A stretch of DNA of 64,000 bases from Methylomagnum ishizawai. Lineage in GTDB: Bacteria; Pseudomonadota; Gammaproteobacteria; Methylococcales; Methylococcaceae. Shown one piece after another: positions 21,001 to 28,509 of this stretch. Location: positions 3,420,881-3,484,880 of the forward strand of contig NZ_FXAM01000001.1 of assembly GCF_900155475.1 (NCBI RefSeq), given 5' to 3'. The position numbers and the translations under genes were made by a program. Numbering within the stretch: position 1 is the stretch's first letter; every line of letters begins with the position of its first letter. Below the pieces are notes generated by a model. That model ran no database searches, was not told the DNA's origin, and worked only from the letters and a program-made list of their open reading frames with translations.

Positions 21001-21037
21001 TTCTTGCGCTGCCGGATGAGTTTTTGTCATTAGCCAT
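17996..21037 (-). CDS. Multidomain glycosyltransferase: N-terminal repeats, GT2, then GT4-like domain
   Basis: A 1013-residue protein with three parts. Residues about 10-330 hold repeated units with Phe-Asp-x-x-Tyr-Tyr and Gly-x-x-Glu-Gly-Arg-Asn-Pro patterns (for example EGRNPNRFFDTKYYLEHNP), a repeat type often attached to surface-glycan enzymes. Residues about 355-610 are a GT2 domain with RISIIIPVIDHFDFTI, EVIVVDNGSSD, VFLNNDIEI and the ED-type acceptor motif YYEETDLCARIWEAG. Residues about 630-1010 are a GT4-like domain (LLFCGAVHNEESPNYDSLIWF, PHKVHEAMGLGLPAVVT). It probably adds two sugars in succession. It is AT-rich relative to the backbone. Confidence 0.85.
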   Translation of the reverse strand: MANDKNSSGSARKELYMMREFRLDVAWYKERHPEAVLAIQSGRFQNYQEHFDQMAQDKLCSPSPYFCARYYAQQSKYLQRQPAWGIIEDYFRYGAAKCLSPHWLFDEKYFLDKVLEVRQVVETGNLVSGYQYYIRKVGNDAFLHGPSPFFNKNFYLQQLGRKPVRDSFFDFITYGNAVGVACTPLFDLEWYASRYADIKEAIGPSSEFESYFQHYMERGMKDGKIPFPDFDVEFYARNNRDVNDISDTGKQGAANALIHFIYHGISEGRNPNRFFDTKYYLEHNPQVIDEIKRYGYLGAFEHFLAIGIKENLKACAPLINMSVSEEAAKSLYEKRCQIQAASVKAGCSIIIPEFEEPRISIIIPVIDHFDFTISLLKQLELFIKSSQEALAEVIVVDNGSSDLTVEIKKYVSGIKLIRFDQPLGYPAACNSGVHAAKGKILVFLNNDIEILPGSLERVLEIFDVAQGVGAVGGKIIKLNCEIQEAGGIIWSDGSAWGYGRGDHPLSLRFKFQRDVDYCSGCFLAVESDLFRSLNGFDEQFTPGYYEETDLCARIWEAGRRVVYDPGINVFHYEYASYSKGRPSTISTALMARNRVKLVKKNHKFLSKQHRPSVANAEIASDRSQNKMPKVLLIEDFMPRKELGSGLCRSEDIVREFVEHGWWVKVWVYKKLPGIEPIDLPFCEIIYSEDDSLKGFAPFILKSPRNIDLIWLCRTHNLSGYADAISKWRIENPNGKVILDTEALASVRRWLTKELANGGTPDLSCLEESIPVSQLEKELKGHTAMIDNFVAVNQLDQKLINRIASAPIHLLGHKIAIRPMATKFEQRDGLLFCGAVHNEESPNYDSLIWFANKVFPLIKKSFPEINVKIIGYWNPKIDVPNLLRGEGFDFIGPVKNLSPYFEQAKLFIAPTRVAAGIPHKVHEAMGLGLPAVVTPILAAQLAESDSENHTTCFVAKDFSPGAFADTVVSAYTNQELWEKVRASALQGLSIRCSPSRFRGDFEKILKAIMGSANE

Positions 21038-21127
21038 ATAACAACACCATTTCTAATATTTTAGCCGCCGATTAACAATTTTGATAATTTGGTTTCTGCA
21101 CATTCCAACAAATCCAGGGAGGAATTT

Positions 21128-22774
21128 TTACCTGTAACCCAAATCTACCCGGATAGATTGCAATATCTGCCCTACCCTAACCGCAATATTTTGCGGAAAT
21201 TCCTCTTTCGCACCGATGGCACGGTTTATATCTATGGCTTCCAAAGTTTTCCTCGATTTCCGGGGTACTTGTAGCCACATCTCAAAATCCTGTAAGACTT
21301 TGGTGGGCTGGCTTAGTACGTCCTCGAATCTAAAGCTAAAATATTTAGCCCGGCCCTGATCTCCCAACTCCCGCACAAACTCCATGCCCAAGCTTAATTG
21401 ATGTAAGGTAGTATAAGCCATATGGATCGCGGGGTGATCGAATTGGATCAGGAACGTTGATCGATTAGCCGCCCGATACGCCAACGGCAGGGTGATCCTT
21501 CCAATCTGGTTATCCAGACGCGCCGTCATATGGGTACGCCGGAGGCAGGTATCCATAGGCTCCCGCAATAATTGGATATAGCGGGCCTTGGGAAAAGCGG
21601 CCCGCAACTCGGGCAGGATAAACAGGTTTTCAGGCAGTTTGAAGCCCCATAAGCGCCTCTGCCCGCTGCTGGCTTGCTCCAGCATCCTGGCGGCAGCCAA
21701 GCGCAGTTTAGGCACGGCCAAGGCTTGCTGCCAAGCCGATGGACATCGATATTTGCCCATCAAGGTTTCATATACCGCCATCACCATATCCAGGCAATCG
21801 CCGGAGGCATTGACCTGCTTGCCCATATAGATACCATGATCTTCCGCCAAGATCGATAATAAGCGGGAGCCCCCACCACCCTTGGCGAGCAGGATAATCG
21901 GGGCGTCAATATCCGCGAGCAATGCTTGCGGATATTGCCCGAGCAACTTGCCAGGATCCTGCCAACCCATATAGAGGGTATTGATCGTGCGGAATGGCGC
22001 ATACTGCTGCCAGCGATAATTGATATATTCGTCGCAGCAGTTTTTATCGGCTTTGTAGGCGAAATTGGCGCGGTCCCGTACTTTGGTGGAATCATGAGCG
22101 GTTTGGATGGGTTTGCCTTGGTCGTCCCGGTATTTGTGTATGGTGGGGGCATCGATCACATAGCAGGCATGGCCCCGCTCCCTGGCCGTAAATACCAGGC
22201 TTACACAGACCCCATGTATCCCCGGCAATAGATCATCCGCCCTCGACCCTTGGGATTTGCGGACCAGCATGAAATGCTCGTCGATGAACTCCGCCTGGGC
22301 GAATAACCGGCCTTGGGTGAAAGTATTGCGATAGGTTTTAGGATCGCTCCAATGCCCCACAAACCGGCCCGATGCCAGATTGCCCGCGACGCCGACAATC
22401 CCCCAGTTTGGATCGGCGGTTTCCAAGGACTCCAGGGATTGCTCGAACCGCGCCTGCCAACCTGGCTGCAAGTATACGTCCTCGTGGGCGATGGCGATTA
22501 ACTCATGCTCGGCGGCAGCGATACCCGCGTTGATTGCCGCGGAGAGGTTGGCATAAAACAGGTTGGCCGTATTATCGATGACCACGGTTTGGTTAAGCGG
22601 GTCCACAGCGCAGGGCGAAAGGGCGAAATTATGCTCGAACTCGTCAGAAAACTTGACGACGACGAAACTAATCGGGCGCGTGGGCGGTTTCGAGGCCGGA
22701 GCAATGATGGGGAAATCCCGCATGATTTGAAACTGGTAATCTCGATGGGTTTCGGTTTTAAGCGGCGGCGACAT
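21128..22774 (-). CDS. GT2-like domain fused to a sulfotransferase domain
   Basis: A 548-residue protein. Residues 1-260 look like a GT2-type fold: SFVVVKFSDEF, LSAAINAGIAAAEHELIAIAHEDVYLQPGW, then GVAGNLASGRFVGH. Residues about 285-545 look like a sulfotransferase: IILLAKGGGGSRLLSILAED in the place of the PAPS phosphosulfate loop, LWGFKLPENLF, then ARYIQLLREPMDTCLRRTHM in the position of the 3'-phosphate motif. The loop lacks the canonical Pro-Arg-Ser-Gly, so activity is less certain. It is more GC-rich than the next two genes downstream. The combination suggests a glycan-modifying enzyme. Confidence 0.72.
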   Translation of the reverse strand: MSPPLKTETHRDYQFQIMRDFPIIAPASKPPTRPISFVVVKFSDEFEHNFALSPCAVDPLNQTVVIDNTANLFYANLSAAINAGIAAAEHELIAIAHEDVYLQPGWQARFEQSLESLETADPNWGIVGVAGNLASGRFVGHWSDPKTYRNTFTQGRLFAQAEFIDEHFMLVRKSQGSRADDLLPGIHGVCVSLVFTARERGHACYVIDAPTIHKYRDDQGKPIQTAHDSTKVRDRANFAYKADKNCCDEYINYRWQQYAPFRTINTLYMGWQDPGKLLGQYPQALLADIDAPIILLAKGGGGSRLLSILAEDHGIYMGKQVNASGDCLDMVMAVYETLMGKYRCPSAWQQALAVPKLRLAAARMLEQASSGQRRLWGFKLPENLFILPELRAAFPKARYIQLLREPMDTCLRRTHMTARLDNQIGRITLPLAYRAANRSTFLIQFDHPAIHMAYTTLHQLSLGMEFVRELGDQGRAKYFSFRFEDVLSQPTKVLQDFEMWLQVPRKSRKTLEAIDINRAIGAKEEFPQNIAVRVGQILQSIRVDLGYR

Positions 22775-22923
22775 ACCTTAATCCAAGCCGACGCATCGTT
22801 TTCTACGATAAGAGCGAAACCCTTCCATCATACACGAGCGCCAACGCCTCGCGCCATGGCGGGTCCACCCCGCAAGCGTGCTATTGTTGGCCGGCATCCA
22901 ACCCTTGGAAAAACCTCCACCTT

Positions 22924-24642
22924 ATGAACATCCGAATCCATCCTGTTCCCGGCCCGCGCACCCTCCGCCGGTGGCATCGTCCCATCGGCCTGGTCCTTTG
23001 CCTATTGGTTTGTCTCCCTCAAGTCCACGCCGCGGCGCGGCCATCCCAAGCGGCCATCGCCAGCGCCCATCCACTCGCCACCCAGGCGGGCTTGGACATA
23101 CTCGGCCAGGGCGGCAACGCCTTCGATGCCGCCGTCGCGGTCGGCGCGACCCTGGCGGTGGTGGAACCGGCGGGTTCCGGGCTGGGTGGCGGGGGGCTTT
23201 GGTTGTTGCGCCGGGGCGCGGATGGCAAGGAAATCCTGCTCGATGGACGGGAACGGGCACCCTTGGCCGCGGCGCGGGATATGTACCTGGACAAGGCGGG
23301 CCAACCCATCCCCGGCTTGTCCATCGACGGGGCTTTGGCGGCGGCGATTCCCGGTATGCCCGCCGCCTTGGTCCATCTGGCCGAGCATTATGGGCACTTG
23401 CCGCTCGCCACTTCGCTGGCACCGGCCATCCGCCATGCCGAGGCGGGTTTCGCCCTGGGGGAACGGCATCTCCGCCTGCTCGGACCCCGCGCCGAAGCCC
23501 TGCGCCGCCATCCGGCGGCGGCGGCGATCTTCCTGCCCGGCGGCGCGGTCCCGCGCTCCGGGGACACTTTGGTACAGCGGGATTTGGCCGACAGTTTGCG
23601 GAAGTTGGCCCGGCAGGGCAAGGCGGGTTTCTATGGCGGGACGACCGCCGCAGCCTTGGTCGAAGGCGTGCGGGCGGCGGGCGGCATCTGGACCCTGGAC
23701 GACCTCGCCGGCTACCGGGTGGTGGAACGGCCCCCCGTCCATGGCGATTACCAGGGCATCCGCATCACCACGGCGGCACCGCCCTCGGCGGGCGGCGTCG
23801 GCCTGGTGGAAATGCTGAATATGCTGTCGGCCTACGACCTGAACCACGCGCCCGCGATTACCCGCAAACACCTGATCGTGGAAGCCATGCGCCGGGCCTA
23901 TCACGACCGGGAAACCTACCTGGGCGACCCCGATGCCGTCGCCATGCCGATCCTGCGCCTGTTAAGCCCCAATTATGCGGCCGGCCTGAGTTCGACGATC
24001 CGCCCCGACCGGGCCTTGCCCAGCGCGGCGCTGAGCGATACCGCCCGGCCCCAGCCGGTCGGCGACAATACCACCCATTACTCGATCCTGGACCGGGAAG
24101 GCAACGCCGTGGCCGCGACCCTGAGCATCAATTATGGCTTCGGCTCCGGCTTCGTGGCACCGGGCACGGGGGTGTTGCTGAACGACGAGATGGACGATTT
24201 CTCGATCAAGCCGGGCTCGCCCAACATCTATGGATTGGTGGGCGGCGAGGCCAACGCGATAGCCCCCGGCAAGCGCATGTTGTCCAGCATGACCCCGACC
24301 TTCCTCGACGACGGCGACCGCCTGGGCTTGCTCGGCACTCCGGGCGGTAGCCGCATCGTATCGATGGTGCTGCTGGCGGCGCTGGATTTCGCCCAGGGCC
24401 ACGGACCCGCTTCCTGGGTCGCAGTGCCGAGGTTCCATCACCAATACCTGCCGGATGTGGTCGAATATGAAAGCGGGGGCTTGACCGAGGCGGAACAAAA
24501 CGGCTTGCGGCAACTCGGCCACAGTTTGAAGGCCGTGGACCGCCGTTATGGCGATATGCAGGCGGTGTTGTGGGACCGGAGGGCCGACCGGGTGGAAGCC
24601 GCCAGCGACCCGCGCGGCGAAGGCGCGGCCCGGCTGCGCTGA
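22924..24642 (+). CDS. ggt: Gamma-glutamyltransferase, periplasmic
   Basis: Ntn-hydrolase that cleaves gamma-glutamyl bonds, chiefly glutathione, and transfers the glutamyl group. The 572-residue precursor starts with a basic stretch and a hydrophobic signal (IGLVLCLLVCLPQVHAAA), so export to the periplasm is predicted. The autoprocessing and nucleophile Thr lies in DNTTHYSILDREGNAVAAT near residue 380. The small subunit also has GTGVLLNDEMDDFS and the SSMTPTF and GTPGGSRI segments that hold the glutamyl group. It is divergent from the glycosyltransferase-sulfotransferase gene and converges on the FHA gene. Confidence 0.93.
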   Translation: MNIRIHPVPGPRTLRRWHRPIGLVLCLLVCLPQVHAAARPSQAAIASAHPLATQAGLDILGQGGNAFDAAVAVGATLAVVEPAGSGLGGGGLWLLRRGADGKEILLDGRERAPLAAARDMYLDKAGQPIPGLSIDGALAAAIPGMPAALVHLAEHYGHLPLATSLAPAIRHAEAGFALGERHLRLLGPRAEALRRHPAAAAIFLPGGAVPRSGDTLVQRDLADSLRKLARQGKAGFYGGTTAAALVEGVRAAGGIWTLDDLAGYRVVERPPVHGDYQGIRITTAAPPSAGGVGLVEMLNMLSAYDLNHAPAITRKHLIVEAMRRAYHDRETYLGDPDAVAMPILRLLSPNYAAGLSSTIRPDRALPSAALSDTARPQPVGDNTTHYSILDREGNAVAATLSINYGFGSGFVAPGTGVLLNDEMDDFSIKPGSPNIYGLVGGEANAIAPGKRMLSSMTPTFLDDGDRLGLLGTPGGSRIVSMVLLAALDFAQGHGPASWVAVPRFHHQYLPDVVEYESGGLTEAEQNGLRQLGHSLKAVDRRYGDMQAVLWDRRADRVEAASDPRGEGAARLR

Positions 24643-24652
24643 ACCCCGGCGC

Positions 24653-25354
24653 TCACAGGCTGCCGAAAGAAATCCGGTGGCCGGCGATGGTCAGCACATC
24701 CCCGGCCTGCAGGATGGCCTCGCGGACCTTGTTGCCGTTGACGCGCAAGGGACGCCAGCCACCCTCGTGGACCACCCTGTAGCCATATTGCTGTTTGACG
24801 ATGGAAAGTTGTTCGCCCTTGACGAACCAACCATCGATACGCAAATCGCAGCGGCTGCCCCGGCCCACCACGGTCAATTCCTTGTCCAAGGGCACCACCT
24901 TGCGGCGCACGCCTTCCAGCACCAGGACCATATTGCCCTTTTCGCTGCGTTGTACGTACTGGGCCACCATGTCGCGCCGCACGAAGCAGGTGGCGTCGCC
25001 TTCGTCCTGAGGCTCGGCGGGCTTGTCGACATTGGCGGCGACGCTCTGATGGGTGTGGCCGCTGCCGTAGTCGTCGAACAGCAGGGTATGCTTGCCGATG
25101 ACGATGCGGTCCTGGTGTTTGAGCGCCTGGGTGTAGGTCCGCTGGCCGTTCAAGAAGGTGCCGTTGGCCGATTGGTTGTCCTCGATCATCCATTGCCCAT
25201 GGAGGCTCTTGAACAAACAATGCCGCCGCGACACCGCCAGATTGTCGATCACGATATCGCAATCAGGGGCGCGCCCCACGGCATACTCCTCCTGCGACTC
25301 CAAGGGGAATTCCGATTGGAGGCTGCCACCGAAAAACACCTGAATCTTGGCCAT
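24653..25354 (-). CDS. Protein with two FHA domains
   Basis: A 233-residue cytosolic protein with two forkhead-associated domains, which bind phosphothreonine peptides. Domain 1 (about 20-100) has EYAVGRAPDCDIVIDNLAVSRRHC and QSANGTFLNGQR, with the conserved Gly-Arg, Ser-Arg-Arg-His and Asn-Gly-Thr residues. Domain 2 (about 155-230) has LTVVGRGSRCDLRIDGWFVKGEQLSI and is degenerate at the SxxH step, where Gly-Glu replaces it. The start at 25354 has GAGGAA upstream. It follows the phosphodiesterase-sulfotransferase gene by 75 bases on the same strand, so the two may be co-regulated. No protein kinase is encoded in the window. Confidence 0.87.
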   Translation of the reverse strand: MAKIQVFFGGSLQSEFPLESQEEYAVGRAPDCDIVIDNLAVSRRHCLFKSLHGQWMIEDNQSANGTFLNGQRTYTQALKHQDRIVIGKHTLLFDDYGSGHTHQSVAANVDKPAEPQDEGDATCFVRRDMVAQYVQRSEKGNMVLVLEGVRRKVVPLDKELTVVGRGSRCDLRIDGWFVKGEQLSIVKQQYGYRVVHEGGWRPLRVNGNKVREAILQAGDVLTIAGHRISFGSL

Positions 25355-25429
25355 GATCGATTCCTCGCCGGGCGGTTCGCGCAATGGATGGAAATCCCGG
25401 CCGGCATCCCAAACCCCGGCCCGGGTGGG

Positions 25430-28240
25430 TTAGGCGGCGGCGCTATCGGCCCGTTGCCGGTAGAGGCTGGCATCGACCGCCGCCGCCATGGCGGCTTCGT
25501 CCAGGCCACCGCCCAGGAAACGGTTGATCTGGGTGGCCACGGCCAGCGAATCGTGCAAAGCCTCGTGATAGCCTATCGACAGCACGCTGACCCGGTCGGG
25601 ATGGGCGGCCAGCACGGCACGCACATTGTCCACCTGCTTGAGATAGGCCGCCGCCAATTGCCGCTCGGAAAGGCGCGCGCCGTCCTGGCCCAGGCTTTTC
25701 AGCATCGCGGCCTGGGAGGCGACGATTTCCTTGAGCGGGCGCTCCATGAACACGATGCGGTAAACATGGCCCATCGGCAGTTGGTCCAGGAGCGGGGCGA
25801 TGATCTTGACCGCCTTGCCCTGGGCGTCGTCCAGCCAGGTGTTATCGGGATTCAGGACCAGTTGCTTGACCCGCTCCAATTCGTAATAGCCCCGCGGATT
25901 GCTCTCGTCGGCGACCCGCTCGCCATCGGTGAGGATGGACACACCGCCCGCCGCCAGCATCTGCATCGCCATCGACGTGCCCGAGCGCGGCAACCCGGAG
26001 ACCACCACGATATCCCGGCCCAAGGGCGGCAGGGCCTCCAGGACCGACAAATCCGCCACCGAGGCGGCCCGGTGCATATCGAGGTCCAGTTTCAAATCCA
26101 CGTCATCGGGCAGTGGCTCACCGGCCAGATAGGCGGCGATCCGCGCCTCGGCGGCCTTGGCCAGCGCCCGGTGTTCGGCGGCCTTGTCGAATTGTTCGCG
26201 GCTGCGGTAGATATCGGCCAGCAAGCTGTGCGCGGCGGGATAGACCGGATTTTGGGCCAGGGCGGTTTGCAGGGCGGTGATGGCCTCGTCCTTGCGCCCA
26301 AGCCAGACCAGGGCGCGACCGCACACATAATGGGCCAGCGGATTGTGGAACACCATGCCGATGGAGGCCAAGGCTTCCTCCAAGGCCTTGCGGGGCCGGC
26401 GGCTATGCAGGTGGCAACGCGCCAAACCCAGCCGGGGCGCGGGATTGACCGGATCGATGGCCAGCACCTCGTTCAGGCAGGCCTCGGCTTCGCGCCAACG
26501 TCCCAGCGCCATATAGGCCTTGGCCCGGCCCAGGTAAAGGCTGGGCCGGTTGTGCAATTGGACGTGTTCGGCCTTGGTGAACTCCACCAAGGCCAGGTCG
26601 TATTCCTGCTCGGCCATATAGACCAAGGCCAGCAGGAACGGAAAGACCGCGTTGTTGAAACTCGCCTTGCGGCGTAGGTCGCCGATCCGGGTTTGCTGGT
26701 CCTCGGTCAGGTCGGTGAAATTCTTGTCCTTCCATTCCTGGGACAGCTTTTGTAACTCCTCCAGGGCCACGGCGGCATAGCGCTGTTTTTCCCGGAACAA
26801 GCGCTCGTAAGCGACCCTGGCTTCCTTGGGCCGGCTCAACCCCAGATGGCATTCCAGCAGTTTGACCCCGAAACGGCTCTCGTCGGGGAATTCGTTCCAC
26901 AGTTCCTCGAAGGACCGGGCCGCTTCCACCAATTGCTTGGCATCGAACAAATCCCGCGCCAGGTTATAGCGGAGTTCCTTGATGGTATTGGCCAGCGCGG
27001 TCTCGCGGTCCTCGTCGAGCTTTTCGATATAGCCAAGCTTCACCAGTTGTTTCAAGGCTTCGGTCTCGTCCACCGGGTCGGTTTGCATACCGGGCGGATG
27101 CATACCGGCATCGCCGGGCAGGCTGTCCCAGCTTTCGATATATTCCACCTCGGGCACCGCCGCGAAGGCGTTCAACAAGGGCTTACCGTCCATGTCCCGG
27201 CCCAAGGGCAGGCCATAGAGGCTGAGGATGGTGGGGGTCACGTCCAGCAGGCTGGCCCCGTAGATCAATTGGTCCCGCTTCAGGCCCGGCCCCTTCATGG
27301 CGATGATGCCGAAGTCGCGGTGTTCCTCGGCGGGCCCGGCGGGTTCGTTGGGGAGTTCTTTGGGCCGGAGGTGGTCGGGATGGAATCCATGATCGGACAC
27401 GATGATGACGGTGGTGTCCTCGCCCGCCAGATGCAGCAAAGTGCCCAGCATCAAATCATGGAACTGGTACCCCGCGTTGACCACCTCGCGGTAGAGTTCG
27501 AAATCCTCTTCGGGCACCCAATCCAGCCGCGGCGGGTGGTATTTCATGAAGCCGTGGCAGAAATGGTCGATGCCATCGTAGTACACCCCCATGAAATCCC
27601 AGGGTTCGAGTTGCATCAGGGCGGTGGCCGCAGCGTGGATGCTGGCGTTCTCGGCGATGATGGTGCCGAGGATAGACAGCCGCCTGTCCTTCCCTTGATC
27701 TATTTCGGCGGCTCTCGGCACAAAGGACAGCAAGATTTCGGGGTCTAACTCACCCGTATGGACCCGGAATTCCGCCAAAGGATCGGCCAAATGGGGAGGA
27801 TGCACGGTGCCAGGGCGCATCGGCCAAGGTTGGTCCAAGCCGCCCACGACCTGCTGATAATGATTGGAAACCATCACGCCATCGATGGGTTCGGCGGGAT
27901 GGGAAGGCCACCATCCGACCACATTGGACTTCAAGCCCTGCTGGTGCAGGATATTCCACAGTGCCTTGCACTTGCGGCCCAAATTGGTGACCGGGCGGAC
28001 CGAACCCGATTTGGGATCGGGCTCGGCGAAGCCATGGATGCCGTGTTTATAAGCGCGCTTGCCGGTCGCGATGGAAGTCCACAGCATCGGGGACAACACC
28101 GGATATAGGGTCGAAAGATTGCCCATGACCCCCTGGGACACGAACTTCTCCAGGTTGGGCATCTTGCCCGCGTCCATGAGCGGAGAAATCACTTTCCAAT
28201 CCGCCGCGTCCCAGCCGATCAACAGTACTTTAGGTGCCAT
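25430..28240 (-). CDS. Alkaline-phosphatase-superfamily phosphodiesterase - TPR - sulfotransferase fusion
   Basis: A 936-residue three-part protein. Residues 1-390 form a type I phosphodiesterase/nucleotide pyrophosphatase-like domain: VLLIGWDAADW (metal Asp), the nucleophile region YPVLSPMLWTSIATGKRA with HGIHGF, YYDGIDHFCHGF (Asp and His ligands) and VIIVSDHGF. Residues about 400-700 contain tetratricopeptide repeats (SLYLGRAKAYMALGRWREAEACL, HYVCGRALVWLGRKDEAITAL). Residues about 720-930 are a sulfotransferase with the canonical phosphosulfate loop IVVVSGLPRSGTSMAMQML and YRIVFMERPLKEIVASQ. No signal peptide or membrane anchor is visible, so it is probably cytosolic. The start at 28240 has AAGGA seven bases upstream. 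Substrate unknown. Confidence 0.85.
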   Translation of the reverse strand: MAPKVLLIGWDAADWKVISPLMDAGKMPNLEKFVSQGVMGNLSTLYPVLSPMLWTSIATGKRAYKHGIHGFAEPDPKSGSVRPVTNLGRKCKALWNILHQQGLKSNVVGWWPSHPAEPIDGVMVSNHYQQVVGGLDQPWPMRPGTVHPPHLADPLAEFRVHTGELDPEILLSFVPRAAEIDQGKDRRLSILGTIIAENASIHAAATALMQLEPWDFMGVYYDGIDHFCHGFMKYHPPRLDWVPEEDFELYREVVNAGYQFHDLMLGTLLHLAGEDTTVIIVSDHGFHPDHLRPKELPNEPAGPAEEHRDFGIIAMKGPGLKRDQLIYGASLLDVTPTILSLYGLPLGRDMDGKPLLNAFAAVPEVEYIESWDSLPGDAGMHPPGMQTDPVDETEALKQLVKLGYIEKLDEDRETALANTIKELRYNLARDLFDAKQLVEAARSFEELWNEFPDESRFGVKLLECHLGLSRPKEARVAYERLFREKQRYAAVALEELQKLSQEWKDKNFTDLTEDQQTRIGDLRRKASFNNAVFPFLLALVYMAEQEYDLALVEFTKAEHVQLHNRPSLYLGRAKAYMALGRWREAEACLNEVLAIDPVNPAPRLGLARCHLHSRRPRKALEEALASIGMVFHNPLAHYVCGRALVWLGRKDEAITALQTALAQNPVYPAAHSLLADIYRSREQFDKAAEHRALAKAAEARIAAYLAGEPLPDDVDLKLDLDMHRAASVADLSVLEALPPLGRDIVVVSGLPRSGTSMAMQMLAAGGVSILTDGERVADESNPRGYYELERVKQLVLNPDNTWLDDAQGKAVKIIAPLLDQLPMGHVYRIVFMERPLKEIVASQAAMLKSLGQDGARLSERQLAAAYLKQVDNVRAVLAAHPDRVSVLSIGYHEALHDSLAVATQINRFLGGGLDEAAMAAAVDASLYRQRADSAAA

Positions 28241-28462
28241 GGGAAATCCTTCGTGTGGTCGTTTCAGTGGGATGGCCGGGGCTGGACCATGGGTCGATGG
28301 GCAATACATCGATTGCGCGGGATTCGGCCCTCCCCGCCGGGTTTCGATCCGGGTCTCCTATGCGGAGGCCGCGACAAAAGGGGAAGTGGCATGGGATGGG
28401 TCGGCCTTGGACCAAGGCGTTTCGGGGCGGGCGCTAGCGCTTAGTATAGTGCTGGAATGCGG

Positions 28463-28491
28463 AGGGACGACGGGTAAGGGCCGTCCCTTTT
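28463..28491. terminator. Hairpin between the PEP-CTERM gene and the phosphodiesterase gene
   Basis: AGGGACG (28463-28469) pairs with CGTCCCT (28482-28488), followed on the plus strand by TTTTC. It lies 20 bases past the stop of the minus-strand PEP-CTERM gene. In that direction it has no T-run, so it may work mainly as a 3'-end-stabilising or bidirectional structure. The rest of 28241-28509 shows no gene. Confidence 0.4.
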
Positions 28492-28509
28492 CATGGAAGC
28501 TTGAACGAA

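Noticed and set aside
24548..26677. 709-codon plus-strand open frame across the FHA and phosphodiesterase genes
   Set aside because: It covers two well-supported minus-strand genes and its translation resembles no protein family.
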